The notes below the pieces were generated by a model. That model saw nothing but the letters and a program-made list of their open reading frames with translations, had not been told where the DNA came from and ran no database searches. Shown here piece after piece: positions 1 to 6,440 of a DNA stretch of 10,715 nucleotides. The translations under genes were made by a program, and so were the position numbers. This stretch comes from an uncultured Solobacterium sp. (GTDB lineage Bacteria; Bacillota_I; Bacilli_A; Erysipelotrichales; Erysipelotrichaceae). How positions within the stretch are numbered: the stretch's first letter is position 1; every line of letters starts with the position of its first letter. The stretch lies in the NCBI GenBank assembly GCA_938039295.1, contig CALHUY010000049.1, positions 1 through 10,715 on the forward strand, given 5' to 3'.

Positions 1-20
1 TTTGAAGTGAGGTCTTTCAT
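1..20 (-). CDS. Possible start of a downstream gene, cut by the window edge
   Basis: An ATG on the minus strand shares one base with the TAA stop of the DUF349 protein (a TAATG junction), and the frame stays open to the edge, reading MKDLTS. Such junctions are common in translationally coupled genes. There is no good Shine-Dalgarno sequence in the A-rich stretch before it, and only six codons can be seen, so this may be chance. No function can be given. Confidence 0.3.
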
Positions 21-1369
21 TATGCGTTTAATTTCTTTTCGATATCTTCGATATCACTCTTTAACTTCTCTAAGAAAGCTTTCTTTTCTTCAACTTGGCG
101 TTGAATACTGCGAATTCTTTCATAGTCACTTGTTTCATATTCTTGTTCTTGAAGTCTATTAATTTCTTCTCTTACGATTGGAAGTTGAGACTTCTTATGG
201 TCATAGGCTTCCTGAAGACGCTTTTGACTATCTTCACGTTTACCATTCCAGAATACTTCTTTTGCCTGTGTAAATGTATCCCACAACGCATCATTCTGAT
301 CACTTCCAGAATATCCAGCAGCACGCCATTCCTTATCTAATGCCTTCATGCGATCTGTCTTTTCACGACCATAATCTTTTGTGGCAGCGATTGTCTTCGC
401 TTCTTCAATTAAGGCATTCTTGATACGAATACTCTCCTTCTGCTTTTCATCACGCTCTGTGAAGAACGCTGTTCTTTCATCATAGAAGCCCTGACGAGAT
501 GCGTTAAACGCATTCCAAAGTTCGTCATCCTTATCACGACCCGCACTACCGATTGCCTTCCATGCATCCATGAGATCATTCATCTTTTCAGATGTCTCAC
601 GGAAGTTACCAGTCTTCTTAGCAAACTCTTTTGCTTGCTTGATTAAATCAAGCTTCTTTTCTTCATTTTCAGAATGTACTTGTGTTAGATTATCAAAATA
701 GTTACGACGCTTATCATTGAATTGGTTACGATAGCCCTTGAACTGTTCCCATAAGGAATCATCTTCTACACCTGCATTACCAAGTGCTTCCCACTCATCC
801 TGTAGATTTCTAAATTCTGCCTGTGTTTCCTTCCAGTTTGTGGAATCTACTAAACTAGCAGCCTTTTCAATCAACTTCTTCTTTTCTTCCGCATTTGCGC
901 TTTGACGCTGACTTCTAGCATTGAACTTTTCTAAAATCTTATCAAACCAAATTGCATACTCCTCATCCTTTGGAGTATTCCAGTTTTCGATTGCTTCAAA
1001 CTGCTTACGAATTTCTTCAAATTCTTCTACAGTAGAGATATTCTCTGCTTGACGGCATAGTTCCTGCTTCTTACGAAGATCATTCTCCATATCTTCAAGT
1101 GCAGTATCATTATGAGAAGTACCGTATTCGATGCCACCACCTAAATACGCTGGTTTTTGCCAAGAGAACATTCTATATTCTCCATTTGTTTCAATACCAA
1201 ACCATCTACCATGGCCATCATTTTGATCATCTTTTGGTAATACAAAATTACCATTTTCATCCTTCGCACCATATAAAACTTCAACAACCTTACCATCAAA
1301 AGTCTTATGTGCTTTAAAGCTGACCTTTGCTAATTTCTCATCAAATCCTTCTAACGTTTTCCAATTCAT
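20..1369 (-). CDS. DUF349-repeat protein with a beta-rich N-terminal domain
   Basis: The 449-residue protein is predicted to be soluble and highly charged, with no signal peptide or membrane segment. Residues about 1-90 look like a compact beta-rich domain (GKVVEVLYGAKDENGNF, then GRWFGIETNGEYRMFSW). Residues about 160-380 hold three DUF349-type helical repeats, each with a W..(A/L)G..G...D..LW..F signature, at about 191-225, 268-303 and 346-379, roughly 77 residues apart. A weaker repeat may lie at 95-150. Residues 385-449 look like a coiled coil. The molecular role of DUF349 proteins is poorly defined, so no function is assigned. The start is well supported: AGGAGG lies 7 nt upstream of the ATG. 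The gene begins 60 nt after the TetR gene with no terminator between them, so read-through is possible, although a TATAAT box is also present in the gap. Confidence 0.85.
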   Translation of the reverse strand: MNWKTLEGFDEKLAKVSFKAHKTFDGKVVEVLYGAKDENGNFVLPKDDQNDGHGRWFGIETNGEYRMFSWQKPAYLGGGIEYGTSHNDTALEDMENDLRKKQELCRQAENISTVEEFEEIRKQFEAIENWNTPKDEEYAIWFDKILEKFNARSQRQSANAEEKKKLIEKAASLVDSTNWKETQAEFRNLQDEWEALGNAGVEDDSLWEQFKGYRNQFNDKRRNYFDNLTQVHSENEEKKLDLIKQAKEFAKKTGNFRETSEKMNDLMDAWKAIGSAGRDKDDELWNAFNASRQGFYDERTAFFTERDEKQKESIRIKNALIEEAKTIAATKDYGREKTDRMKALDKEWRAAGYSGSDQNDALWDTFTQAKEVFWNGKREDSQKRLQEAYDHKKSQLPIVREEINRLQEQEYETSDYERIRSIQRQVEEKKAFLEKLKSDIEDIEKKLNA

Positions 1370-1415
1370 TGTAATTCCTCCTATTTGTCGTGTAATACTA
1401 AAATCTCTACTAAAT

Positions 1416-1421
1416 ATTATA
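1416..1421 (-). promoter_or_regulatory. Possible -10 box for the DUF349 gene
   Basis: A perfect TATAAT on the minus strand lies about 46 nt before the DUF349 start codon, just after the TetR stop. The hexamer 17 nt upstream (CATCAA) is a poor -35 match. It sits in a loose inverted repeat (ATTAT, 5 nt, ATAAT, 1416-1430). In such AT-rich sequence a TATAAT by chance is quite possible. Confidence 0.35.
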
Positions 1422-1429
1422 CATGATAA

Positions 1430-1963
1430 TTAAAGTGTTTGATGTTCACGTTTTACATGTTCATAAACAATTTTCGCCACATCCTCAACATTTTCCTTCT
1501 TACCATTATGCATCCAAACCGTGTAAATATTAAATAAAGCTCCTGAGTAATAATACAGATGATATCTACGTAACTCATCTTCACCCTGCTCAAAGACATA
1601 GCTATCGATATAGTAATTGAGTCCATCCTGTAGGATAGAAGATAAATTCGATTGGTCTAAACACTCAATGAAGCGCTCATAATTACAGAAATATAAAAAT
1701 CCCGCAAGAATCATTTCGTACGAACGTACTTTTAAATCCTTCGCTCTTTGTACGCGAACAAACTCATCAACAATCATCTTCATATAATCGCTGAATATCT
1801 CTCGCTTACTACTATAATTTCGATAATAGGTCATACGTGATACACCTGCCATACGGCAAATTTCCGTGACTGAAATATCATCATATGCCTTTGTTTCCAT
1901 CAAGCGTATCAGCGCCTCACTAATACATTGACGATTAAATGCATTTTGTTGTTCCTGTTGCAT
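1430..1963 (-). CDS. TetR/AcrR-family transcriptional regulator
   Basis: With the ATG at 1963 this is a 177-residue one-component repressor or activator of typical TetR size. Residues about 8-55 form the N-terminal DNA-binding domain, with the HTH core ISVTEICRMAGVSRMTYYRNY at 30-50 followed by SSKREIF, a classic TetR pattern. The remainder is helical and resembles the C-terminal ligand-binding domains of DhaS-like TetR proteins; its ligand cannot be read from sequence. The start is placed at 1963 because AGGAG (1969-1973) lies 5 nt upstream. The same frame is open to 2092, but that would add 43 atypical residues, overlap the end of the ATPase gene and run through a terminator. An ATG at 1999 is a second option. 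The gene follows the Mg2+-type ATPase and may regulate it. Confidence 0.85.
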   Translation of the reverse strand: MQQEQQNAFNRQCISEALIRLMETKAYDDISVTEICRMAGVSRMTYYRNYSSKREIFSDYMKMIVDEFVRVQRAKDLKVRSYEMILAGFLYFCNYERFIECLDQSNLSSILQDGLNYYIDSYVFEQGEDELRRYHLYYYSGALFNIYTVWMHNGKKENVEDVAKIVYEHVKREHQTL

Positions 1964-1968
1964 AAATT

Positions 1969-1973
1969 CTCCT
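1969..1973 (-). promoter_or_regulatory. Ribosome binding site that decides the TetR start
   Basis: AGGAG on the minus strand sits 5 nt before the ATG at 1963. It supports a 177-residue TetR protein over the longer open frame. Confidence 0.6.
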
Positions 1974-1987
1974 GATGGTTGTATTTT

Positions 1988-2018
1988 ATCATATTTCATT
2001 GTCTTCCTACTATGTCTA
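1988..2018 (-). promoter_or_regulatory. Possible promoter of the TetR gene
   Basis: TATGAT (1988-1993) could be a -10 box, with TAGACA (2013-2018) as a -35 box. The 19-nt spacer is longer than ideal. The site lies between the ATPase terminator and the TetR start, where a separate promoter would be needed. No palindrome matching the one in the ATPase promoter was seen here. Confidence 0.4.
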
Positions 2019-2035
2019 ATCCCCATCAAGCAACA

Positions 2036-2074
2036 AAGAAAAAGAATATTGAAACCGTTAGATTCCAATATTCT
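2036..2074 (-). terminator. Rho-independent terminator after the P-type ATPase
   Basis: The arms at 2043-2054 and 2063-2074 form a stem of about 12 bp (one G-U pair) with an 8-nt loop. On the minus strand it is followed by a T-rich tail (TTTTCTTTG, counting outward from the stem). It starts about 9 nt after the ATPase stop codon and precedes the TetR start. The stem is AT-rich, so termination may be partial. Confidence 0.75.
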
Positions 2075-2082
2075 CTCATTGT

Positions 2083-4770
2083 TTATAACCATGAACCATG
2101 TTTCTTGATATAGAACTTCTTTACGATTTCAATCGTAGTACTATAAAGTACCAAGATGACAATCAAATATATAAAGTATACAAATGGCATTTCTGTAAAT
2201 ACAGTGTTCTTAAGATCATCAAAAATATATGGAATTGAAATACCCGCAAAGATACCGAACGCGGATGCTAGAGCTAATCTAGAATCACATTTGGATTCGA
2301 TGATAGGTCGCTTTGATGTTCGGATAAACTGTACAATCAAAATCTGAGAAATTAAACCTTCAATAAACCAACCCGTCTGGAAGTAATTCTGCATAGCCAA
2401 AGTATTGTATCCTAAGATAAACCACAATACTATGAACGTCAGTACATCAAAGACAGATGAGAAGCCGCCCATAACATTCATGAATGAAACAAGTGAAGCA
2501 CTATTCCACTTATGCGGTGTCTGTAGGAAATCATCATCGACGTTATCCCATGGAATCGCAATCTGCGTAAAGTCATAAATCAAATTTTGAATCAAAATCT
2601 GCAATGGCAACATTGGTAAGAATGGCAAGAAAATCGATGCAATGAGTACTGAGAAGACATTTCCAAAGTTACTGGATAATGCCATCTTCATATACTTCAA
2701 GATATTTCCATAAATACGTCTACCTTCATAAATACCATTGAGAATAACTGTCAAACTCTTCTCCAACAAGATAATATCCGCACTAGCTTTGGCAACGTCA
2801 GTACCATTATCCACTGAGATACCGACATCCGCATCATGTAGACTTGGTGCATCATTCACACCATCACCCATATAACCGACTACATGACCATTATTACGTA
2901 ACGCATCGACAACACGTTTCTTTTGCATTGGAGATAAGCGAGCAAAGATATCATTCTTCTCTACAACAGAAGATAATTCCGCATCACTCATATTCTCTAG
3001 ATCAGAACCTGTAATAGCTTTCTGATCACCAACCTTCATACCAACAAGATTGCATACATGTTCAACAACGACAGGTGCATCACCAGAAATAACCTTTACA
3101 TGAACACCTGCATCATACAAACCATGAATCGCTTCTTTTGCATCTGGTTTTGGTGGATCTAAGAAAGCAATGATGCCTAAGAATGTCATGTTTGTTTCAT
3201 CTTCCGCATGGAAGACTGTCGTATCTCCCACACTCTTCTTCTTTGCGGCAACACCAATAACATGCATTCCTTCCTTATTTAACTGTTCCGCAAGAGCGTT
3301 GATTTTCGCAAGATCTTCTTCGTGAATATCCATGTATTCTTTCTTCACGCGAATACGACTGCAGCACTCTAATACAGACTCTAAAGCTCCCTTTGTAATA
3401 AGGACTTCATCCTGTGGCATCGGGAGAATTTCTTCTACGTTTCCACCCAAGTGCTCACCACCTGGATTAGAAATCAAAACGCTCATTCTACGACGTTCAA
3501 AGTCATATGGAATCTCATCAGACTTCACATAACCGCCAGCATACTTTTGTGCATTACTCTCTTCGCCATACGCCAAGATTGCACGGTCAATTAGATTCTT
3601 AACTCCTGTAGAATAATATGCATTCATCCATGCATAATTCAATACCAAATGTGAATCTTCACCATTTACATCGAGATATTTTTGAAGAACAACATGGTCC
3701 ATCGTTAGTGTACCAGTCTTATCGGTACATAGAACATCAATAGCACCCAAATTTTGAATCGCAGACATATTCTTAACAATTGTCTTCTTCTTTGCAAGGA
3801 ATTTAGCACCCTTGGCAAGTGTACCATTGACAATCATTGGTAACATACCTGGTGTAATACCAACCGCAACAGAGATAGAAAATAAGAAAGCTTCTAACCA
3901 ATTCTTCTTCACTAATCCATTAATCAATAATACAAAGATAACTACCACAACCATGTAAGTAATTAAGATTCTTGTAATCTTCGACAAACTCTTATCAAAA
4001 TCTGTCTCTTTCTTCTTTGTATGAATCGTAGAAGAAATCTTACCTAAATAAGAACTCTTTCCAGTGCGAACAACAACACCAATACCCGTACCAGAATTCA
4101 CAGTCGAACCACTCAAACAGATATTGTTTAACTCTGCCGCATTGACAGCCCTATCATCAACACCTGTATATTTCTCTACTGGAATCGATTCCCCTGTAAA
4201 GGCGGAAACAGAAACGAATAAGTCCTTACTTTCAAGAAGATACAAATCCCCACTGACAATATCGCCAGATCCAATCAATTGAATATCGCCAGGGACAACT
4301 TCTTCCACCGGTACTTCTCTTACCTCTGTACCATCTTTTGTTGGAACCTGAATCCTAACTGTATCATGCTCCATCTCTTTTAACTTCTGCATATCACGAT
4401 AGGAACCATAGTCTTGGAAGAAACGTATTACCGCACTCATACACGCCAGTGCAAGAATAATTGTTCCAGATAAAATATCCGACTCCACAACAAAAGTTAC
4501 AATCGCTAGTACAAGTAAAACGATAATAAACGCATCCGCAAAACTATGTACAAGGAAATACGCCCAACTATGTTTCTGCATCGCTGCTAAATCGTTATAG
4601 CCATACTTCTCTAGTCTTTCTTCTCTTTCCTCATCGCTAATACCATTCCGCGTACAACCTAATTCCTGTAGAAGACTAGATTCCTGTGTTTTCGCAATCT
4701 GTTGAAACTCTTGTTCAACACCTACCGTCTTAGGTGTAGGACCTGATTTCTTCTCATTACTTAGAATCAT
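2083..4770 (-). CDS. mgtA: Magnesium-translocating P-type ATPase (MgtA family)
   Basis: The 895-residue product matches the usual length of MgtA/MgtB-type P3B ATPases, which import Mg2+ across the plasma membrane at the cost of ATP. All P-type landmarks are visible: actuator loop TGES (192-195), phosphorylation motif DKTGT with Asp350, nucleotide-domain KGA (460-462), DPPKP (538-542), SGD hinge (562-564) and MGDGVNDAP (634-642). The family-typical M5-M6 stretch IQNLIYDFTQIAIPWDNVDDD (727-747) supports MgtA rather than a Ca2+ pump. Membrane helices lie near 67-115, 265-315, 695-725 and 765-885. One oddity is that the M4 motif reads TPGMLP (306-311), where MgtA proteins as I recall them have TPEMLP. 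The start is firm, with AGGAGG 7 nt upstream. The gene has its own promoter, ends in a terminator, and is followed by a TetR regulator that may control it. Mg2+ is the family assignment; Ni2+ or another ion cannot be excluded. Confidence 0.92.
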   Translation of the reverse strand: MILSNEKKSGPTPKTVGVEQEFQQIAKTQESSLLQELGCTRNGISDEEREERLEKYGYNDLAAMQKHSWAYFLVHSFADAFIIVLLVLAIVTFVVESDILSGTIILALACMSAVIRFFQDYGSYRDMQKLKEMEHDTVRIQVPTKDGTEVREVPVEEVVPGDIQLIGSGDIVSGDLYLLESKDLFVSVSAFTGESIPVEKYTGVDDRAVNAAELNNICLSGSTVNSGTGIGVVVRTGKSSYLGKISSTIHTKKKETDFDKSLSKITRILITYMVVVVIFVLLINGLVKKNWLEAFLFSISVAVGITPGMLPMIVNGTLAKGAKFLAKKKTIVKNMSAIQNLGAIDVLCTDKTGTLTMDHVVLQKYLDVNGEDSHLVLNYAWMNAYYSTGVKNLIDRAILAYGEESNAQKYAGGYVKSDEIPYDFERRRMSVLISNPGGEHLGGNVEEILPMPQDEVLITKGALESVLECCSRIRVKKEYMDIHEEDLAKINALAEQLNKEGMHVIGVAAKKKSVGDTTVFHAEDETNMTFLGIIAFLDPPKPDAKEAIHGLYDAGVHVKVISGDAPVVVEHVCNLVGMKVGDQKAITGSDLENMSDAELSSVVEKNDIFARLSPMQKKRVVDALRNNGHVVGYMGDGVNDAPSLHDADVGISVDNGTDVAKASADIILLEKSLTVILNGIYEGRRIYGNILKYMKMALSSNFGNVFSVLIASIFLPFLPMLPLQILIQNLIYDFTQIAIPWDNVDDDFLQTPHKWNSASLVSFMNVMGGFSSVFDVLTFIVLWFILGYNTLAMQNYFQTGWFIEGLISQILIVQFIRTSKRPIIESKCDSRLALASAFGIFAGISIPYIFDDLKNTVFTEMPFVYFIYLIVILVLYSTTIEIVKKFYIKKHGSWL

Positions 4771-4800
4771 ATTTCCACCTCCTTTTTCATTTACACATCA

Positions 4801-4829
4801 ATCTTAGTCACATTTACAATGTGCGTCAA
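4801..4829 (-). promoter_or_regulatory. Sigma-A-type promoter of the P-type ATPase
   Basis: A -35 box TTGACG (4824-4829) and -10 box TAAGAT (4801-4806) are separated by exactly 17 nt. Transcription would begin near 4794, giving a leader of only about 24 nt. This leaves no room for an Mg2+-sensing riboswitch or a leader peptide. Confidence 0.75.
4809..4823 (-). promoter_or_regulatory. Candidate operator: 15-bp palindrome in the promoter spacer
   Basis: CACATT and AATGTG form a perfect 6-bp inverted repeat around a 3-nt centre, filling the -35/-10 spacer of the ATPase promoter. A dimeric repressor bound here would block RNA polymerase. The TetR-family protein encoded just downstream of the ATPase is the natural candidate, but this link is an inference. 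Confidence 0.5.
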
Positions 4830-4843
4830 ATGATATTTCCATC

Positions 4844-4868
4844 AAAAAAGTCACAACTTTGTTGTGAC
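4844..4868 (-). terminator. Rho-independent terminator of the HTH-GNAT-NTPase operon
   Basis: GTCACAAC (4850-4857) and GTTGTGAC (4861-4868) form a perfect 8-bp stem with a 3-nt loop, followed on the minus strand by six T residues (4849-4844). It lies 9 nt past the P-loop gene stop and just upstream of the ATPase promoter. Confidence 0.9.
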
Positions 4869-4877
4869 AAATAACAG

Positions 4878-5366
4878 CTATTTAAACGACTCTAAAAACT
4901 GATTGGCTTCTAAACGAGAATGGAAGATGTGAATGTCCTTTCCATTATATTTTTTAAGCAGTTCATACACTTCTGGTCTATCTTCCTTTTCATAGTTTTT
5001 AACAAATTCAATCAAATCCTCATCTATTTCATCTTCCACCCACGGCATATCTGTACGTACCTTGCCTACACGTTCATGAATCCCTTGAATGCATATATCT
5101 ACAGGGTAGTCTAAGAAGAATACAGTATCACATGCTTGCATACGCATCTCCATGGAAGAACCATAATTTCCATCTATAATCCATGAATCACTTTGAATTA
5201 CATCTCTAACACGTTGTAAGAATACGGCTTTCTCTACTGTTGTCTTATCCACATTCCAGTTTAATTGGTCTAAGTGGAACAGAGGAATTCCTGTACATGC
5301 ATGCAACTGTCTTGCAAATGTACTTTTACCACTACCACAACATCCTATTATAATTACTTTCTTCAT
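4878..5366 (-). CDS. P-loop NTPase, FlaR/adenylate-kinase-like
   Basis: The 162-residue protein opens with a beta strand and a Walker A P-loop, GCCGSGKST (8-16). It continues with the pattern GIPLFHLDQLNW (26-37) and SWIIDGNYGSS (61-71), then a hydrophobic strand with an Asp (VFFLDYP, 82-88). This is the layout of the family annotated as AAA/adenylate kinase-like or 'DNA topology modulation protein FlaR'. It binds a nucleoside triphosphate and may phosphorylate a small molecule; the true substrate is unknown and the FlaR name should not be taken as function. Family members are usually about 165-185 residues, so it looks complete. Its ATG overlaps the GNAT stop codon in an ATGA junction (4 nt), and its own Shine-Dalgarno is weak, so translation is probably coupled. 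A strong terminator follows. Confidence 0.8.
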   Translation of the reverse strand: MKKVIIIGCCGSGKSTFARQLHACTGIPLFHLDQLNWNVDKTTVEKAVFLQRVRDVIQSDSWIIDGNYGSSMEMRMQACDTVFFLDYPVDICIQGIHERVGKVRTDMPWVEDEIDEDLIEFVKNYEKEDRPEVYELLKKYNGKDIHIFHSRLEANQFLESFK

Positions 5367-5890
5367 CTTACACTCTCATCCCGGTCCTTATAATAACATA
5401 ATAAATCAATCGGACCGTATACTGCATGATTAAATGCTTTATGTTCTTTTCCTTCATACACAAAGCCTAACTTCTCAATTAAATGTTGTGACGCTTTGTT
5501 GTACGAAAAACAGGATACACTAAACATCTGCACCAATTGATTTGCAAAATAATATTCTATGACTGCATTTACCGCTTCATATGTATATCCTTTTCTTCGG
5601 TAGTTTGGATTCATTACAAAACCTAACTCATAGGAAGCGACTGCTCTTGCGTCATCTTGAAGGTTAATCATTCCTATCATCTTTTGGTTTTCCTTCAAGA
5701 TAATACTGAATCTTCTTTGTGCACTAAGGATTTCCATCAGCGCAAGATATTCTTTATCTTGTCCTTTACACGCATGATAACCACCGTCATCTAAACTCGT
5801 CTGTTCATCAGACATTATTTCAAATAGATCATCTTTATCCGAGAATACAAATTTACGAAGAATCAACCGTTCAGTTTCAATACTTTCCAT
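5363..5890 (-). CDS. GNAT N-acetyltransferase, RimJ/RimL-like
   Basis: With the ATG at 5890 the product has 175 residues. It starts with IETERLILRKF (4-14), the usual opening of RimJ/RimL-type GNAT enzymes. It has the central strand SYELGFVMNPNYRRKGY (86-102), whose RRKGYT segment corresponds to the acetyl-CoA pyrophosphate loop (R/Q-x-x-G-x-G/A). The C-terminal NKASQHLIEKLGFVYEGK (131-148) is also typical. It should transfer an acetyl group from acetyl-CoA to an amine, either a protein N-terminus or a small molecule; the substrate cannot be told. The start is chosen because AAAGGA lies 7 nt upstream. An upstream TTG (5926) and ATG (5914) in the same frame have poorly spaced sites. The gene begins 1 nt after the HTH gene stop and overlaps the P-loop gene by 4 nt, so all three are likely co-translated. 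Confidence 0.82.
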   Translation of the reverse strand: MESIETERLILRKFVFSDKDDLFEIMSDEQTSLDDGGYHACKGQDKEYLALMEILSAQRRFSIILKENQKMIGMINLQDDARAVASYELGFVMNPNYRRKGYTYEAVNAVIEYYFANQLVQMFSVSCFSYNKASQHLIEKLGFVYEGKEHKAFNHAVYGPIDLLCYYKDRDESVR

Positions 5891-5891
5891 A

Positions 5892-6359
5892 TTACTTTCC
5901 TTTACTGCTTTCATATCCTGTCTCAAAACTAAATATACCTGTATTGATTTTAAAGTTTACATTGAACTTGCGTTGGCTAGAACCTTCTTTATTTTCTCTT
6001 TCCATAAGTACTTTACCACGTGACGTAACAGTTGCATTAGGAAGTTCTTTCTCTAATTGATGCACGTTAAACGAAGAAACCATCGCATTTTCAATGAGAT
6101 ACTTATATCCCTCTACTAGTTCTTTCTCACTGATTCCCCATTTGATATGTTTATATACAACACCTTCTTTGAGTTGGTTAATCATATCCATCAGATAACA
6201 AAGTCGAAAGCGAGAGACTGGTGGTTTTTCACATTCATCTGGAATCATCCATCTTCCTCTTTCATCTTTCTCTGCTAATGGTATGACTCCATCCGCACAT
6301 AACTTTGTTACCGTCTTTACAGAACATTCCCATTTGCGAGCAGCTTCTTTTGTGTTCAT
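5892..6359 (-). CDS. Helix-turn-helix DNA-binding protein, unknown family
   Basis: The 155-residue protein starts with an excisionase/MerR-like winged HTH (residues 1-45: TKEAARKWECSVKTVTKLCADGVIP, then a wing ending GRWMIP). Residues 50-122 may form a second winged-helix-like unit (EGYKYLIENAMV, then VTSRGKVLMER). The tail at 129-155 is a short beta-like segment (KFNVNFKINTGIFSFETG). There is no signal peptide or membrane helix. I cannot place the whole protein in a named family. It is the first gene of a three-gene operon with an acetyltransferase and a P-loop NTPase, so it may be their regulator, perhaps acting on its own promoter. The start is supported by AGGAG 8 nt upstream. A phage-type excisionase is unlikely because no integrase or attachment site is nearby. 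Confidence 0.75.
   Translation of the reverse strand: MNTKEAARKWECSVKTVTKLCADGVIPLAEKDERGRWMIPDECEKPPVSRFRLCYLMDMINQLKEGVVYKHIKWGISEKELVEGYKYLIENAMVSSFNVHQLEKELPNATVTSRGKVLMERENKEGSSQRKFNVNFKINTGIFSFETGYESSKGK
5898..5903 (-). promoter_or_regulatory. Ribosome binding site that decides the GNAT start
   Basis: AAAGGA sits inside the end of the HTH gene, 7 nt before the ATG at 5890. This favours a 175-residue acetyltransferase over a longer form with a TTG start. Confidence 0.55.
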
Positions 6360-6382
6360 AATTGTATCTCCTGTATATTCAA

Positions 6383-6388
6383 ATTATA
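6383..6388 (-). promoter_or_regulatory. Extended -10 promoter of the HTH-GNAT-NTPase operon
   Basis: TGATATAAT on the minus strand gives an extended -10 element (TG-n-TATAAT). No good -35 hexamer is present; the T-rich tail of the preceding terminator occupies that place. Transcription would start near 6376, about 17 nt before the start codon. Confidence 0.6.
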
Positions 6389-6391
6389 TCA

Positions 6392-6403
6392 TTTCCCAGG
6401 AAA
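6392..6403 (-). promoter_or_regulatory. Candidate operator: TTTCC-N2-GGAAA inverted repeat
   Basis: A perfect 5-bp inverted repeat lies directly upstream of the extended -10 box, where a bound protein would interfere with polymerase. It might be an autoregulatory site for the HTH protein encoded just downstream. The arms are short, so chance cannot be excluded. Confidence 0.35.
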
Positions 6404-6429
6404 ACAAAAGATACTCTCTCGAGTATCTT
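6401..6429 (-). terminator. Rho-independent terminator of the dehydrogenase operon
   Basis: AAGATACTC (6408-6416) and GAGTATCTT (6421-6429) make a perfect 9-bp stem with a 4-nt loop, followed on the minus strand by TTGTTTT. It begins 11 nt after the dehydrogenase stop codon, and its tail overlaps the next operon's promoter region. Confidence 0.85.
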
Positions 6430-6440
6430 AAGAAAGATTA

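Noticed and set aside
1964..2092. 43-residue N-terminal extension of the TetR protein
   Set aside because: It would run through the ATPase terminator, is unlike TetR N-termini, and a well-placed AGGAG supports the ATG at 1963.
4771..4870. Magnesium riboswitch (M-box) or leader peptide upstream of the P-type ATPase
   Set aside because: The likely transcription start leaves about 24 nt of leader, and the space before it is taken by the previous operon's terminator.
5892..6359. HTH protein as a phage excisionase marking a mobile element
   Set aside because: No integrase, attachment repeats or phage genes are nearby, and the gene sits in a tight operon with two enzyme genes.
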